From Eustoma russellianum (taxonomy: Eukaryota; Streptophyta; Magnoliopsida; Gentianales; Gentianaceae): DNA of 64,000 bases. Below the pieces are notes generated by a model, which saw only the letters and a list, made by a program, of their open reading frames with translations, made no database searches and was not told the origin of the DNA. Position 1 is the stretch's first letter, and every line of letters begins with the position of its first letter. Where the stretch lies: contig AP025069.1 of assembly GCA_036186865.1 (NCBI GenBank), forward strand, positions 3,646,561-3,710,560, written 5' to 3'. The position numbers and the translations under genes were made by a program. This document shows positions 51,101-61,442 of the stretch, piece after piece.

Positions 51101-51661
51101 TCTACCCACTCCAATCAGCCTCCTCGATGGAATTTCCTGCATAATACAGAAATCCGGGCCAAAAGTGAGAACACAATTCAGATCTCGGACTAAACGACTG
51201 ACAGAGATTAAATTAAAAGCAAACTCCGGGACGCCCAGAACATCATGTAAAACCAAAGAATCATTAAGTCGCACCGTGCCAACCGCACGCACAGCCACAT
51301 GTGCGCCATTGGGTATTTGTACCGTTGCATCGATCTTGTCAGTAGTGACAGTAGTAAAGAGTGATAAATCATTAACAATATGCGCATTTGCTCCACTATC
51401 AAATAGCCAAGAAGAAGACGTAAAAGAAACTATACCCGAATCGTGCTTGTCTGCCAACGGAAGAGACGAACCAAAATTACCTCCATTTAATTGTTCAAGA
51501 AACTGTGCTAACTGATGTTGTTGAGCAAGGGTGAGACCTACAAATGGAGTAGACACGGCTGGACTGGTCACAGCACCACCAGCCGAACATGCCACCTGGG
51601 ACGCTGCCATCGCGGCAGTAGTGGGGATCAATTGTTTTGCCATGGATATACAGAAGCACAA
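48146..51661 (-). CDS. Copia pol: protease, integrase, reverse transcriptase, RNase H (no Gag)
   Basis: A 1171-aa frame with no stop or shift. About 70 residues of linker with LTLAQQHQLAQFLEQLNG (the segment normally found just before protease) lead to the protease motif WLFDSGANAHIV. Then come GAG-pre-integrase (WHNRMGHLPI, CDACNRAKQTR), integrase core (HCDIWGPYKTPS, VDDYTRTTWVY, SDNGLEF, TPQQNGVAERKHRH), reverse transcriptase (QLDVNNAFLHGDL, LYGLRQASRNWYAKF, IYVDDVIVTGND) and RNase H (RAYCDADWAGCP, SKKQSVVSRSSAEAEYRAM), ending LADGFTKAL. Copia polyproteins usually run 1300-1450 aa with Gag in front; here Gag is absent. The first Met (51661) is doubtful; MAKQL seven codons later is as likely. 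Confidence 0.94.
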   Translation of the reverse strand: MCFCISMAKQLIPTTAAMAASQVACSAGGAVTSPAVSTPFVGLTLAQQHQLAQFLEQLNGGNFGSSLPLADKHDSGIVSFTSSSWLFDSGANAHIVNDLSLFTTVTTDKIDATVQIPNGAHVAVRAVGTVRLNDSLVLHDVLGVPEFAFNLISVSRLVRDLNCVLTFGPDFCIMQEIPSRRLIGVGRQHDGLYQLLQHSASRSFAAIKCNDSIWHNRMGHLPISKFRFLPSVVVSNKDIFCDACNRAKQTRLPFPLSKSTTVKSFDLIHCDIWGPYKTPSLSGAHYFLTIVDDYTRTTWVYLMKSKSETSRYLLHFLKWVRTQFHTTVKCVRSDNGLEFSHATLLSYYHDNGIEVQTSCVYTPQQNGVAERKHRHILEVARALRFHANLPIMFWGECILTAVYLINRMPVTFLQNKTPYELLMGVAPVYSHLRVFGCLCYGYTYHGSHDKFAPRSAPDVFLGYPHSQKGYKVYDLSSKRVYVSRDVSFYESHFPFAVQPLPRVSSNSVPGLQFASWDSVVQPAGEVPPGPAVPMHASVVPPDAPIHAVDALLPSAELLPSAEALLPSAEAIPASADPVLAPSESASGSIVPFHSTRSLRSRQLSRRLTDFDVALPPSLVPSAADPAPTANSTVFPLSSFLSYARLSRSYYGFVTAITAEDEPVTFSQAVKHAHWREAMQREISALEANHTWSVVPLPPGKRTIGSKWVYKIKYNPDGTVERYKARLVARGYTQVEGVDFHETFAPVAKLVTVRCLLALAMVRGWHVHQLDVNNAFLHGDLTEDVYMRVPPGFSRQGEHNVVFKLRKSLYGLRQASRNWYAKFTASITALGYKQSNADASLFVLSIGSSFVAVLIYVDDVIVTGNDLPRITALKAYLHHQFKIKNLGPLKYFLGIEVARSPSGMVLNQRKYVLDILKECGLLGCRPTSTPMDQNCHFSETDPVLADPSFYRRIVGRLLYLTVTRPDICFAVNMLSQFMHAPRKCHLDAVFHLVRYLKRAPGQGLFFPTDSSLCLRAYCDADWAGCPTTRRSTTGYLIFLGSAPISWRSKKQSVVSRSSAEAEYRAMAYAASEIVWLRRLLTDLGVSVSDPVVLHCDNQAALHIVANPVFHERTKHIAIDCHFVRHHFLAGSILPTKISGSLQLADGFTKALGPAFFTQFLRKLGIVNIHAPT

Positions 51662-51800
51662 TTAACAAAGAAGCAAACTAAAGATAAGAATGGCCTGCGT
51701 CTGAGAAGTAAGTGGACGAAAGGCAACAAACACTGACGGCTTCAAACGATGACGAGAGAGAAGCGACGAAATTTTTTTTTTTTTTATTAAATCAAATCCT

Positions 51801-51812
51801 GCTCTGATACCA
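51801..51812 (-). other. Primer-binding site (initiator tRNA-Met), young Copia
   Basis: TGGTATCAGAGC on the element strand directly follows the CAATTCTTCA end of the 5' LTR. Confidence 0.92.
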
Positions 51813-52000
51813 TGAAGAATTGTATCGTATATTGACTGATAAACTCATTGTACAAACGTGTACATATACAAAAGGAGGAATAACAAATCCTACTACAATC
51901 AAGGAGATAGACTTCTAGAGATAAAACTCTATCTACAATGCTAACTTATCTACAAGGAGCCTAACCGAAATATCTGCTGGATAATACAAGTATCGTAATA
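51813..52000 (-). repeat. 5' LTR of the young Copia element
   Basis: 188 bp, identical to 47951-48138, followed by the ATCTC duplication. It should hold the element's promoter; no TATA box is obvious. Confidence 0.95.
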
Positions 52001-52204
52001 ATCTCAACCCTCCTCAAAAGTCTTCCTCGTGGCCTTTTTACCAAGCATGTTGGACCCAATAGCACAGGAGAAAGGAGTCGGCAGAGAGAGACCGGTCCCT
52101 TTGCATTTGCAAAGTGATAATTGTTGTAGTAGAGGAAATTGAAATTGTAAGGTGAACACATCATACTCATCTTACTTTTAAAACAGTTAATACATCATTA
52201 CAAC

Positions 52205-52790
52205 AATACAACAACGATCATACGCATTATATCCCACCGACATCAAATACTATCGCTAGGTCTGGGGAGGGTGTGAGGCAGTCAAACAATACCTACATCC
52301 CAAAAAATAGAGAGTTTGCTTCCGGTGAGATCACCAGCTCCATATGTACCTGCATAGATAGCACAATAATAGGAATATAATATGCACAAATAATTGAAAG
52401 ATAAAGATAAAAACAAAAAAGCAAAGTCAACCTAAAGTGTAGAGAGTATCTAATCCTCTAAGCATACTCTAAGGTGTCCTATATCCTGGCTACACCTCCT
52501 TAACTTTAATCATCTGTCTCCATGACCTCCTATCCTGGACCATGTTCTCTGAGAGGTACAACTCTAGTAAATCATGTCTAATATGCTCATCCCACGTTAG
52601 TTTGGGTCTGTCTTTACTCCTCTTCCCCTCTACAATGAGGCTTCAACTGCTCTGACAGACGCCATTGTCTGTCTCCTTGACATGCTCAAGCCATCTGAGT
52701 CTCCCTTCTCATATCTTATTTGATATACTAACAACCCTTAACATTTCTTTATATATCTTATTTCTTATCCTGTCTAGGTCTGGTTAATAA
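52205..52790 (-). repeat. RTE-clade LINE 3' fragment including a family B tail
   Basis: On the minus strand, about 52470-52710 encodes the C-terminal signature of RTE LINE polyproteins: GRLRWLEHVKETDNGV, then (after a stop and shift) RPKLTWDEHIRHDLLELYL and NMVQDRRSWRQMI. It continues to a non-coding stretch and ends at 52205-52365 with the family B consensus (GGTGATCTCACCGGAAGC, GACCTAGCGATAG, GTTGTTGTATTGTTG). This links family B to the RTE LINE. The fragment is 5'-truncated and dead. Confidence 0.8.
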
Positions 52791-52984
52791 GTCATTACAT
52801 ATAATTAATTTAATTTGCTTACAAGTCCCACAAGCCCTTACGTTGTCAACCCTAGATGTTGTTAGGAGCATAATTACTTGGAAGAATTGTTTAGTCTCAA
52901 GATGAACTCTTTATGAAAACCTTAGCGAAACATAAGCGATTACGATCAATTGGCAGAACAACTGTACAATTTTATAAAAACTTA

Positions 52985-53215
52985 TGTAGTACTTGACGAC
53001 GACAACAACATTACCTGTTACTTTAGAAGTTCCCGCTTATGTCGAGGTATGGGGGATCGAATGTACACAAGCATATCTATGTGTTAGAAATACACAGAGG
53101 TTGTTTCCCGATGACCTATAATAAAAATTGCGTCAAGTTGTATCGATCAACTGCTACTTCACAATATATGAAGTACATCTAATTTAATGAGTCATTTTAA
53201 TCTATTCTATCATTA
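52985..53215 (-). repeat. Family A SINE-like repeat, copy 9
   Basis: Minus-strand copy: ACAACAACATTACC, CGCTTATGTCGAGGTATGG, GGATCGAATGTACACAA, GTGTTAGAAATACACAGAGG, GACCTATAATAAAAATTGCG, GTATCGATCAACTGCTACT, and AATGAGTCATTTTAATC at the 5' end. Confidence 0.8.
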
Positions 53216-53650
53216 TAGATATTGATTAAAAAAAATTAACGACAGAATACGATGTACATATTCATTCTCGTTGTGTGCTCACTAAGAGAAATAATCCATT
53301 CTGCAAAATGGTACTGTTGTTTTGTGCATGTTGTTGTGATGCAATATATGCTTTGAAAAGAAATGATATTTTAAATGTATAGATATTTTTAGTATGAAGA
53401 CAATTTCCTGAAATAGATACCAAAGTTACGCTCACGTTGTCCCTAGCGTGCCCAAATCAATTGTCTATGATTGTGTTTGTGTAAACACCGTCACGTGCTT
53501 GACCCTGATTTTTTAATTGGCGTTTTGCATTCAATCAATCCATAAAGTCGGGGGAAAAAAAAATCAAATACTCATATGTCATTTAGTACCATCATGTGAA
53601 TATTTTTTCGAAGCCCCTTTTTAGGTTTGAAATGAAAAAAAATTGTTCAC
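53216..53650. repeat. Left copy of a ~420-bp direct repeat flanking the decayed LINE
   Basis: Matches about 59835-60240 (continuing at 60627-60660 beyond a SINE) in the same orientation. Shared blocks are ATAGATATTGATTAAAAAA, CATTCTCGTTGTGTGCTCA, GAAATAATCCATT, GGTACTGTTGTTTTGTGC, CCTGAAATAGATACCAAAG, TGTCCCTAGCGTGCCCAAAT and TTTTTTAATTGGCGTTTTGC. I estimate about 90 % identity. Origin unknown; there are no LTR hallmarks. Confidence 0.85.
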
Positions 53651-54391
53651 TGGCACAAAAGAGGAAAAGAATCAAAAGTTATGGGTGTTACAAATTTACA
53701 GCTTAAAAGTAAAAATTTTTAATAGCTATAAATGTACTCGGAGAATTGCAAACTTATGATGCAATATAGACCTAATAATCACAAATACGGACACAAAATC
53801 TCATTTTCTGTTGTTTTTCCAGCATAATCAAGAACTTGTTCTATTTTTCAAACTTAGCTTTGCGGACAAAAGAACTGGAAAAATGATACTCGGTGTCTAT
53901 AAAAATGGTCAATGCGTCTAGGTTGCACTATAAGTTTGCAATTTTTATTTTGCATTCATGACTATTGATCTGTTTATTTTTTTTTACGTTATAAGTTTAC
54001 AATTCTCGGTGTGCATCTATAACCATTGCTTTTTTTCTCCCTTTTTCCTGCATAAAATAGAGAAAAAAACCGTAAAGTGACGCAAAAGAGGTTATGGGTG
54101 TACAACGATAATGGCAAATTTATGGTGTAATAGAGTAAAAAAAAAAAGATTAATAGTCATGGATGTATGGAAAAATTACAGACTTATGATATAACATAGA
54201 CACAATTGTAATAGTGATTGAGGGTGCAACACGAGAACTTCTCAAGGGGTTACACATCCTAGTACTACTCTCGTCCAAACACGCTTAACTTTGGAGTTCT
54301 AATAGGATCCGGTGCATTAGTTTTGGTGTGAATGTAGAAACTTACAGAAAAAGACCTTTCGTCTACCTCTCACCTTTCCGCCGGATGCGCT
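53651..54391. other. No gene seen; weak internal repeats
   Basis: AT-rich DNA in which phrases such as TTATAAGTTTRCAATT and GTAAAGTGACGCAAAAGAGG with GGTGTACAA recur in diverged form. It may be the 5' flank or leader of the decayed LINE. Confidence 0.4.
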
Positions 54392-54426
54392 TTGACTTTA
54401 CCGCCGTATAAATCTCCTATCTTTCG

Positions 54427-54978
54427 GTGGCAATGCATCAAGGCCCAACAGAAAGGAGCCTTGAAGATGCTGACCGACTCCATCGAAGTGTCAAGAAGTA
54501 CAAACGAATTGCAGATTGCCTACCCCCTTCTTCAACTGGCATACAACGTCTTAAGGAAGGTGGTTGGGCCGACTTGCTTCAGATGCGTGCTTCGCCGGTG
54601 GGGCTATACCTTGGGGAAGATGACAAGACCGAAATGAAATATGAAGAGTTGTTGACTCATACGGAAATACAACCGGCTCTCCCCACTGATCTTGGACCAG
54701 GTAAGGTTTCAGTTAATATTCCACTTAATGAATATAAAACCCTGCAGAAACCGTGGCATTGTGCTGTGATTGTGAAACTTTTGGAGCGTAATATTTTATA
54801 CCAAATTTTAGAACAAAGATTGGTTAAAATGTGGGCTGGTGAGGCATGTAGATTAAATATTACTCACATAGAAGAAGGCTTTTATGTGGTGAGATTTTAT
54901 TCTAAATATGATTACCTGAAGGCTCTTAAGGAGGGCACCTGGATTATCCAGGGACACTATCTTATGGTAACCAATTAG
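54427..54978 (+). pseudogene. Decayed LINE ORF1 (DUF4283-like)
   Basis: A 183-codon frame ending in a stop. The C-terminal half has the DUF4283 pattern: WHCAVIVKLLERNILYQILEQ, then MWAGEACRLNITHIEEGFY and VVRFYSKYDYLKALKEGTWI with IIQGHYLMVTN. The following 1.1 kb (to about 56100) keeps only scraps of the rest in other frames, such as VEMDLRKPLTSIININGH (near 55165) and SDDDNEE. It should encode the RNA-binding ORF1 protein but is no longer functional. Confidence 0.8.
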
Positions 54979-56122
54979 AAGCTATTTTTTACACCCTCAT
55001 CTGAGCAATTCTCATCGACTCTAGTTTGGGTCTAGATCCCACAACTTCCCTTGGAATTCTTTGATGAGAACATCCTTCTAAGGGTGAGAAACAAAATCGA
55101 TAAGGCTGTCAGAGTATACAATGCAGCTGAGACGACAAAAAGGAAACACGTACGTGTGTGCGTGGAGATGGACTTACGTAAACCCCTGACATCCATCATC
55201 AATATTAATGGACATTGTTTCAACATTGTATATGAGGGATTACACTAGATCTTATTTGAATGCGGCCTTTATGGTCACTGGTGGGAAGATTGCGATTCAA
55301 ATACAAGAGCTCAACCATTTTGTGGCACCGGGCGTAGCTACAATGGGGAGATCTAATGCACAGGAAAGAAGTGATGATGATACCAACCAAGGAAGCTTGA
55401 GCCCCTATGGCCCATGGATGGTGGTTGCGGACGACCACATGAGACGGCTGCCAAGGGCCCATAGTGACCTCTGTCGATCAGCAGTGCCGAAGTAACTCCC
55501 AGACATTATTGAGTGGCCCTTCTGCCCCACTAGCGTTGTGTTCCCAGTACAACATCTTAGCGTCTGATGATGATAATGAAGAGACTACTGATATCTCTGG
55601 GGAGGACCTCACGGATAAACTTCGGAACATACTTGTCACTGGCCCCAGCAGTATTCAATATTGTCTCGCATGGGACGCAAACGCAAGCAAAAGACATTGC
55701 ACGCAAGAAGAAGGGTGTACAGGTGAAAGAACCACATAAGGTTTAAGTTCAAATATCTTCCAACACAAGTAGCATTCGCTCGTCGAATGATTCGGCCAAC
55801 CTTGCCAAAACCTCCATAGTAAGCCGGCGACAACCTCTAGCCAAGATAAGGGGGCCCATAGACCCTGTATCATATTACTAATGGTAAATGACAAACTGAA
55901 CTTCATCCCTTTGCTTTCAACACAGGGGAATGGACTGCAATACAAGCCTCCCGTCATAAACTTAAGGTGGTGGAGGGTGACCAAACGAAAAAAACCCAGA
56001 TGGTTGGGTGGAGACGGCGAACAAAGAAAATGATCTGGACTTAGACCACTCATGTGCGAAGGCTACCCAATGCGGAAAAAATGAATTAGTGGACTGCGAA
56101 TCGACTTCTTAAGACGAGTAAT

Positions 56123-59100
56123 ATGAAATTGTTGTCATGGAACTGCCGTGGGGCTAAATTCTCAAAATTTCTGAGTACACTAACTAATTTGATACGCTTA
56201 TATAGCCGGATGTTTTGTTCATCATGGAAGCGAGGGTCGGTTTTACTTTACCCATCAGGCGACTGTGGAAGCTAGATGCTTCATAGGTGGTCTACGGAGT
56301 TTTTGGAACGACTCCTAGATAAATGGACACATCAGAAGTTTTACATCTCAGTTAATAAACATAACTATACTAAAGATACAATAGTGTGCTGGTTTCTATC
56401 ATTAATTTACACCTCACCATCATCAACTACTAGAGAGGCCCTGCACGATTATTTGGAATGCATGTCGTCTGAAATCACGATCCCTCGGTGCCTTATTGGT
56501 GATTTCAACCAAGTTATACGACACGAGGATAAACAGGGAGGGAGACCAATCCGTGGCAATAGTGTGCACAACAGATGAGAAATGCGGTTGAACAATGTGC
56601 ACTGATCGAACTTCCCCGTCAAACGCCCTTTACATGGTGGAATGACCAATAGGGATGCTTCCTCATCAAGAGCCGTATTGATCAAGCTTAGTGCAATGAG
56701 AGCTGGAGTGTACGATTCCTAGACACTATCCTTCACCATCTCCCTTGGATACATTGAGACCATCATCCTCTATTCTTGGAGTTAAAGAGGAAGGACCCTA
56801 TTCATACACAACCACACCTATTTAAATTTCAAGCTAATTGGCAGGAACATCGGCACTTTTAAACATTTACTCAAGAGGCGTGGACCGACTATCTGAGTGA
56901 TTTTAGCTACTCCTTAGCGAGTTTAATACCAAAATACAGACTTGGTGGAAGGAGGTTTATGATAATCTAACTATATGGAAGAAAAGGGTCCTTGCCCAGA
57001 TCGCCGGTATCCAAAATTCACTTGTGCATAGGCCATTAAGATTCCTATCTAAGCTAGAGGAGGAGCTCAAGAACGAATACCATGAAATAATCAAAGAAGT
57101 AGAAGTTCAATGCGCGCAACGTTGCAGACTCGGCATATTACAATTTGGCAAGCAAAATACCCGTTTGTTCCACTTGTTACAGGTGAACCATAGACGGAAG
57201 ACCTATGTGGGGAGTTTAAAGAATGACTCAAACAGCTGGACCTCAGATCCGGTACAACTACAACAATCAGTTTCTGGCTATTATGAAGGCTTGTATAAGG
57301 GAACTGAACCAACATCCCTAACTGAGGTACCTATTAAATTCAATAAACTCAATCACTCGGATGGGCGTACCTTAAATCGATCAGTTTCAATTGGAGACAT
57401 TGAACAAGCATTGCTAAATATGGGTTCGTATAAAGCTCCTGGCCTATATGGCTTCCCTCCTATTTTCTACCAGCACAATTGGCAGTTGTTTGGCCCATCG
57501 ATCGTGCATTTCATACATGGGATATTCTGGAATTGCCACTTTCCCCTTAGCATGACCATGTGTCTAGTCACCCTCATCCCGAAAGTTACTAGGCCAGAGT
57601 ATATAACTCAATTTCGCCATATTGCTCTGATGAATGTCATCATTAAAGTTATTACAAATATCCTAGCGAATTGCACGAAGTAGATCATCAGCAAACTCAT
57701 CTCCTCACACAGGCAACCTTCATTTCTAGACAGTAGGCTGCTGAAAATATCGTCATTGCCTAGGAATTCATGTATACCATATAAACCAAAAAAGGGCAGA
57801 CGAGTATTATGACCCTCAAAATTAATTGGGAAAAGGCATATATCAAGGTGAGTTTGCCTTTCTTAGAGAAGGTCCTAGTTGCTGCTGGTTTCTCTATTAA
57901 AATAATTGCACCTGTAATGTTTACCATCTGTTCTGCATGTCTCTTGGTCATTTAGAACGGAAGCTGTCTGCATACCGTCCAACCAAAATGTGGTATTCGT
58001 CAGGGAGATCCTATAGTACTGTACTTATTCCTGCTATCTATGGAGGTGTGTATTGGCAGTATCAATTTAGAAGTGGAGCTTGCTGCTGGGAAACCCATCC
58101 GTTTGTTCCGTAGGGGCCCCCTCCCTTTCACACCTATTTTTTTCGGATGACCTTCTCTTGTTGTAGAAGCCTCCGAACCATAAGCTAGGATAATGGAGAA
58201 AGTGCTTTTGGAGTTTTCTGCATGGTCAGGCCAATCTATGAGTGTCAAGAAATCACAATTCTTGGTATCAAGGAACGTCTCCTCAGGAGTGGTCGAACAT
58301 ATTGCAAATTGCTTATATATCAAACCAACGTTCGATTTGGGCCATTATATAGGGCCCCCTTAGCGAGAAACGCGCCACGCGCCAGACATATGAATACTTG
58401 GTAGGTAAGGTGCGCACCAAATTGTCTTCTTAGAAGTCGAAGTGGTTGTCCCAAGCTGGTAGGGCTCTCCTCGTTCAGACGTTAATTTTAGCTATGCCTT
58501 CATATGTGATGCAAACAACCTGTCCACCTACTAGTGTGCTGAATGATTTCGATACCCACAGTCGTAAGTTCCTTTATGGTGAATTGGATTCGAATAGACG
58601 TATGCACTATGTGAATTGAGCTACGATAACCTTACCCAAGAAAGATGGTGGCGTTGGCATTAAGAAGCTACACCCACTAAACATGGCTTTCTTAGCTCAA
58701 TTGGGTAGACAGCTGTTAGTGGAGCAAGACTATCATCTCTGTGTTAAAGTAATCCAGGCTAAGTATGGTGATCTCTTTTTTTTGGAGGAATTTGCGACTT
58801 GTGACTGACCTAATAAAAAAGGGAATGGATTCCTCTAATTTTCGGCATAGAGGCAATATAATGGACAATACTACTCACATGTGGGAAGCCTCTAGTTCGC
58901 GTAGATTTTCGGTCTCTTCAGCATAGGAGTTGCAACTCCGTCCCGGTCTCCCCAAGCTCGATGCAGATAGATGAAAATATGGCGAAAGAAGGGTCCTACT
59001 TGCTTTAACCTTCTGTTATTGCAGATTATGCATGGTGCCTTACCTACCCAGCAATTCCTGATGTCACGTTACATTGCCATGAGTAACCAATGTGTGATTG

Positions 59101-59470
59101 TAACGATGGGATTGTGGACGATCTTCGTGCAAAACGATCTTCGTGCAATAAATGACTGTATGTGGGTCCGAAGGGGGTGGAAGAGAGTAATTCGACTGGA
59201 TAAATGACAAATGTTCATTAGAACAAGCAAGACCAAAGATTGGATACTGATGAATTTATCACATGACATAGGTAGAGGCGATATCCAGGTGGTGTAGCCT
59301 TACCTATTCTAGGAATTTGTTAGTGTTGCATGGTATTGGCGAAACCAGTATATTCATAGGATGATTACCTCTCTACCTAGTCCAGCTAGCTTTGCCTGAG
59401 AAACTATTAAAAGAGTCAACGAGCTTTGCTATATTTTGCAAGCGAACAAACTGGATGATGTATTAGTAGA
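56123..59470 (+). pseudogene. Decayed LINE ORF2 (endonuclease-reverse transcriptase)
   Basis: Starts MKLLSWNCRGAKFSKF at 56123. Later pieces: RCLIGDFNQVIRHEDKQGG (near 56490), KQNTRLFHLLQVNHRRKTY and MGSYKAPGLYGFPPIFYQ (frame 57024-57683), TLIPKVTRPEYITQFRHIAL, then past a stop CGIRQGDPI (near 57990), FSDDLLL (58142), LPKKDGGVGIKKLHPLNMAF (58635) and the zinc-binding end with NLLLLQIMHGALPTQQFL. At least ten stops or shifts interrupt it. The catalytic FADD reads FSDD, a further sign of decay. Confidence 0.85.
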
Positions 59471-59834
59471 TTAACTGTGTTTGTAAATATTACCATTATA
59501 AACTACAGATTTTTACAGTTTAATTAAAGAATGCTTTTATCGGAAACAAAATTGTAACAGTCATTTACACCGAATGTTATTATTTGGAAAAGAAATGGTG
59601 AATGACGTTAAAGGTGGATTTGTTATGCGATTGGAGCTTGGTGGTTAAGGTCCGCATTATTTGAAAGGTTTGTTTTACGTTACACCTTTCTGTCTCTCTC
59701 TTTTCTTTTTTTCCAATGAATGTAAATTATATATATCATTATCTATGCTATTGTGAATAATTTACCTTCAGTAATTTATGGAGTCTACCTCTTAAGCTGC
59801 GATTTTGAAGTTTGACCCACAAATTTGATACAAT
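59471..59834. other. No gene seen; 3' flank or tail of the decayed LINE
   Basis: AT-rich sequence between the last recognisable LINE piece and the right direct repeat. No poly(A) end or target duplication could be placed. Confidence 0.4.
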
Positions 59835-60660
59835 AAAATATAGATATTGATTAAAAAAATTTAATGATAGCATATGATATACATATTCATTCTCGTTGTG
59901 TGCTCAATAAGAGAAATAATCCATTATGCAAAATGGTACTGTTGTTTTGTGCATGTTGTTGTGATGCAATATATGCTTTTAAGAAATTATTTTTTAAATG
60001 TATAGATATTTTTAGTATGAAGAGAATTTCCTGAAATAGATACCAAAGTTAAGCTCACTTTGTCCCTAGCGTGCCCAAATCGATTGTCTATGATTGTGTA
60101 AACATCTTCACGTGCTTGGCCCTGATTTTTTAATTGGCGTTTTGCATTCAATCAATTCATAAAGCTAGGTTGAAGGGGTGGGGGGTGGGAGAGAGGGGGT
60201 GGAGAATCATATACTCATATGTCATTTAGTCCCATCATGTAAAAATTGTTTGGAAGTCCCCAGGACATAGCCTAACTGGTTCCGGATAGGAGTTATCGAA
60301 AGGGAGGTCAGTGGTTCAATTCTTGTCAAAGGCAAGAGAGCCATTTTCCAGCAAATGCATTGTGTGGGAGCTTACTTGGCATGTAGGCTTGCCTGCAGTG
60401 CTGGGAGCTCCTAATCTAGACTGCTGTGTATATGACCAAACCCCTGCTAGCGGGCCGTTGGGTACCTTATTTACATCCCTATACTGCAGTGCTAGGAGCT
60501 CCTAATCTAGACTACTGTGTATATGACCAAACCCCTGCTAGCGGGTCGTTGGATGCCTTATTTACATCCCTATACTACCTTTGGGACTGAGTGTGGCAGG
60601 GACCCTTACTGGTTTAGATTCAACCTAAAAATGGTTTGGAAGCCAAATTTACTGATTCCG
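59835..60660. repeat. Right copy of the ~420-bp direct repeat, interrupted by a SINE
   Basis: Same sequence and orientation as 53216-53650, interrupted at 60257-60626 by a tRNA-derived SINE with its target duplication. A GGGGTGGGGGGTGGGAG stretch (about 60177-60193) replaces the A-run of the left copy. Confidence 0.8.
60257..60626 (+). mobile_element. tRNA-derived SINE with internal 91-bp tandem duplication
   Basis: Flanked by aaaaattgtttggaag (60241-60256) and aaaaatggtttggaag (60627-60642), one mismatch. The head has a box A-like ACATAGCCTAACTGGTTC and a box B-like GTGGTTCAATTC. The body contains a 91-bp unit (from CTGCAGTGCTRGGAGCTCC to ATCCCTAT) repeated in tandem at 60393-60483 and 60484-60574 with a few differences. 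It starts like the SINE at 32527 (CCCCAGG, CATAG). Confidence 0.88.
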
Positions 60661-60984
60661 GTTTTCCTTTATGGACATGATTTCATGGTCCCATGATTTG
60701 AATTTGACGAATAGGGATCTTGTGGAATTGGCATGGTGATTATATATGAAAATTGAGCTTTCATTGGTGGAAAAAGTAGAACAGTAAGATATTTGGAGGT
60801 GGATATAGTGGAGACGATGGCTTTAAGAGATGGATGGGATATATTTGCAAGAAACAAATAAACTAGATAACACATATTAAAAAGATGTATTAAAAAGAAT
60901 AATTTTCAATATCCCTGGTGAGTTAATATTGAAACTAGGGCTTACATAAGATGAGGTACATATCCACTCAAAACCTTAAAACAA
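60661..60984. other. No gene seen
   Basis: AT-rich spacer. The phrase TGAGTTAATATTGAAACTAGGG...AGATGAGGTACATATCCACT resembles phrases near 62750-62780 and 63270, but no element was defined. Confidence 0.4.
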
Positions 60985-61442
60985 TGAGTGTGTGTATTAT
61001 GTATATATATTTACACATATATACATCTACATATATACCTATGCATATTTACACATATATACATCTGTGTGTGTATGATGTATGTATATATGCATATATG
61101 TATGTATGTACGTGTACACATATTTGTGTGTATATATCGGCACACACACGTATGTATGTTTATGTGTGAATGTATGTATGTATACAGACACAGATGTGTG
61201 CATATATACATACATCATACACACACAGATGTATGTACACACGCATATATGTGTATATACATATTTATACGTATATATATGTGTATATATGTATGCATAT
61301 ATATGTGTGTGTGTGCATATACATATATATATATGTATATACATACATATATGTATATGCATTTTTATATATATATATATATGCATTTATATATATATAT
61401 ATATATATGTATATGTATATGTATATGTATATGCATACGTAG
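60985..61442. repeat. Long compound TA/TG/CA/ATGT microsatellite
   Basis: About 450 bp of TATA, TGTG, ACAC, ATGTATGT and TGTATA runs. Every reading frame on both strands stays open for long stretches (Y, I, C, V, H repeats); these are not genes. Confidence 0.95.

Larger units (their letters stand above)
47951..52000 (-). mobile_element. Young Copia retrotransposon with intact pol and no gag
   Basis: A 4050-bp element with two identical 188-bp LTRs, 5-bp duplications ATCTC (47946-47950 and 52001-52005), a tRNA-Met primer site (51801-51812), a polypurine tract (48139-48149) and one 1171-codon frame (48146-51661). Identical LTRs indicate a very recent insertion. Only about 150 bp lie between the primer site and the protease-containing frame, so Gag (capsid and CCHC) is missing. 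It must have moved with Gag supplied by another element. It sits in the end of a family C MITE. Confidence 0.95.
54392..59470 (+). mobile_element. Decayed L1-type LINE
   Basis: A plus-strand LINE copy with recognisable ORF1 (from 54427) and ORF2 (from about 56123), broken by many stops and shifts. ORF2 pieces appear in the right order: endonuclease start, IGDFNQV, reverse-transcriptase palm, a changed catalytic FSDD near 58142, LGRQLL...QAKYGD and a zf-RVT region (IMHGALPTQQFLMSRYIA). It is much older than the LINE at 2588-8633 and from a different subfamily (ORF2 starts MKLLSWNCRGA in place of MINIACWNIRGL). The exact ends were not fixed; direct repeats flank it at a distance. Confidence 0.85.

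Noticed and set aside
48166..51736. Many frames overlapping the young Copia pol
   Set aside because: Shadows of the intact pol frame.
53216..60660. The 420-bp direct repeats as LTRs of one element
   Set aside because: No TG...CA ends, primer-binding site, polypurine tract or target duplication, and the DNA between them is a LINE.
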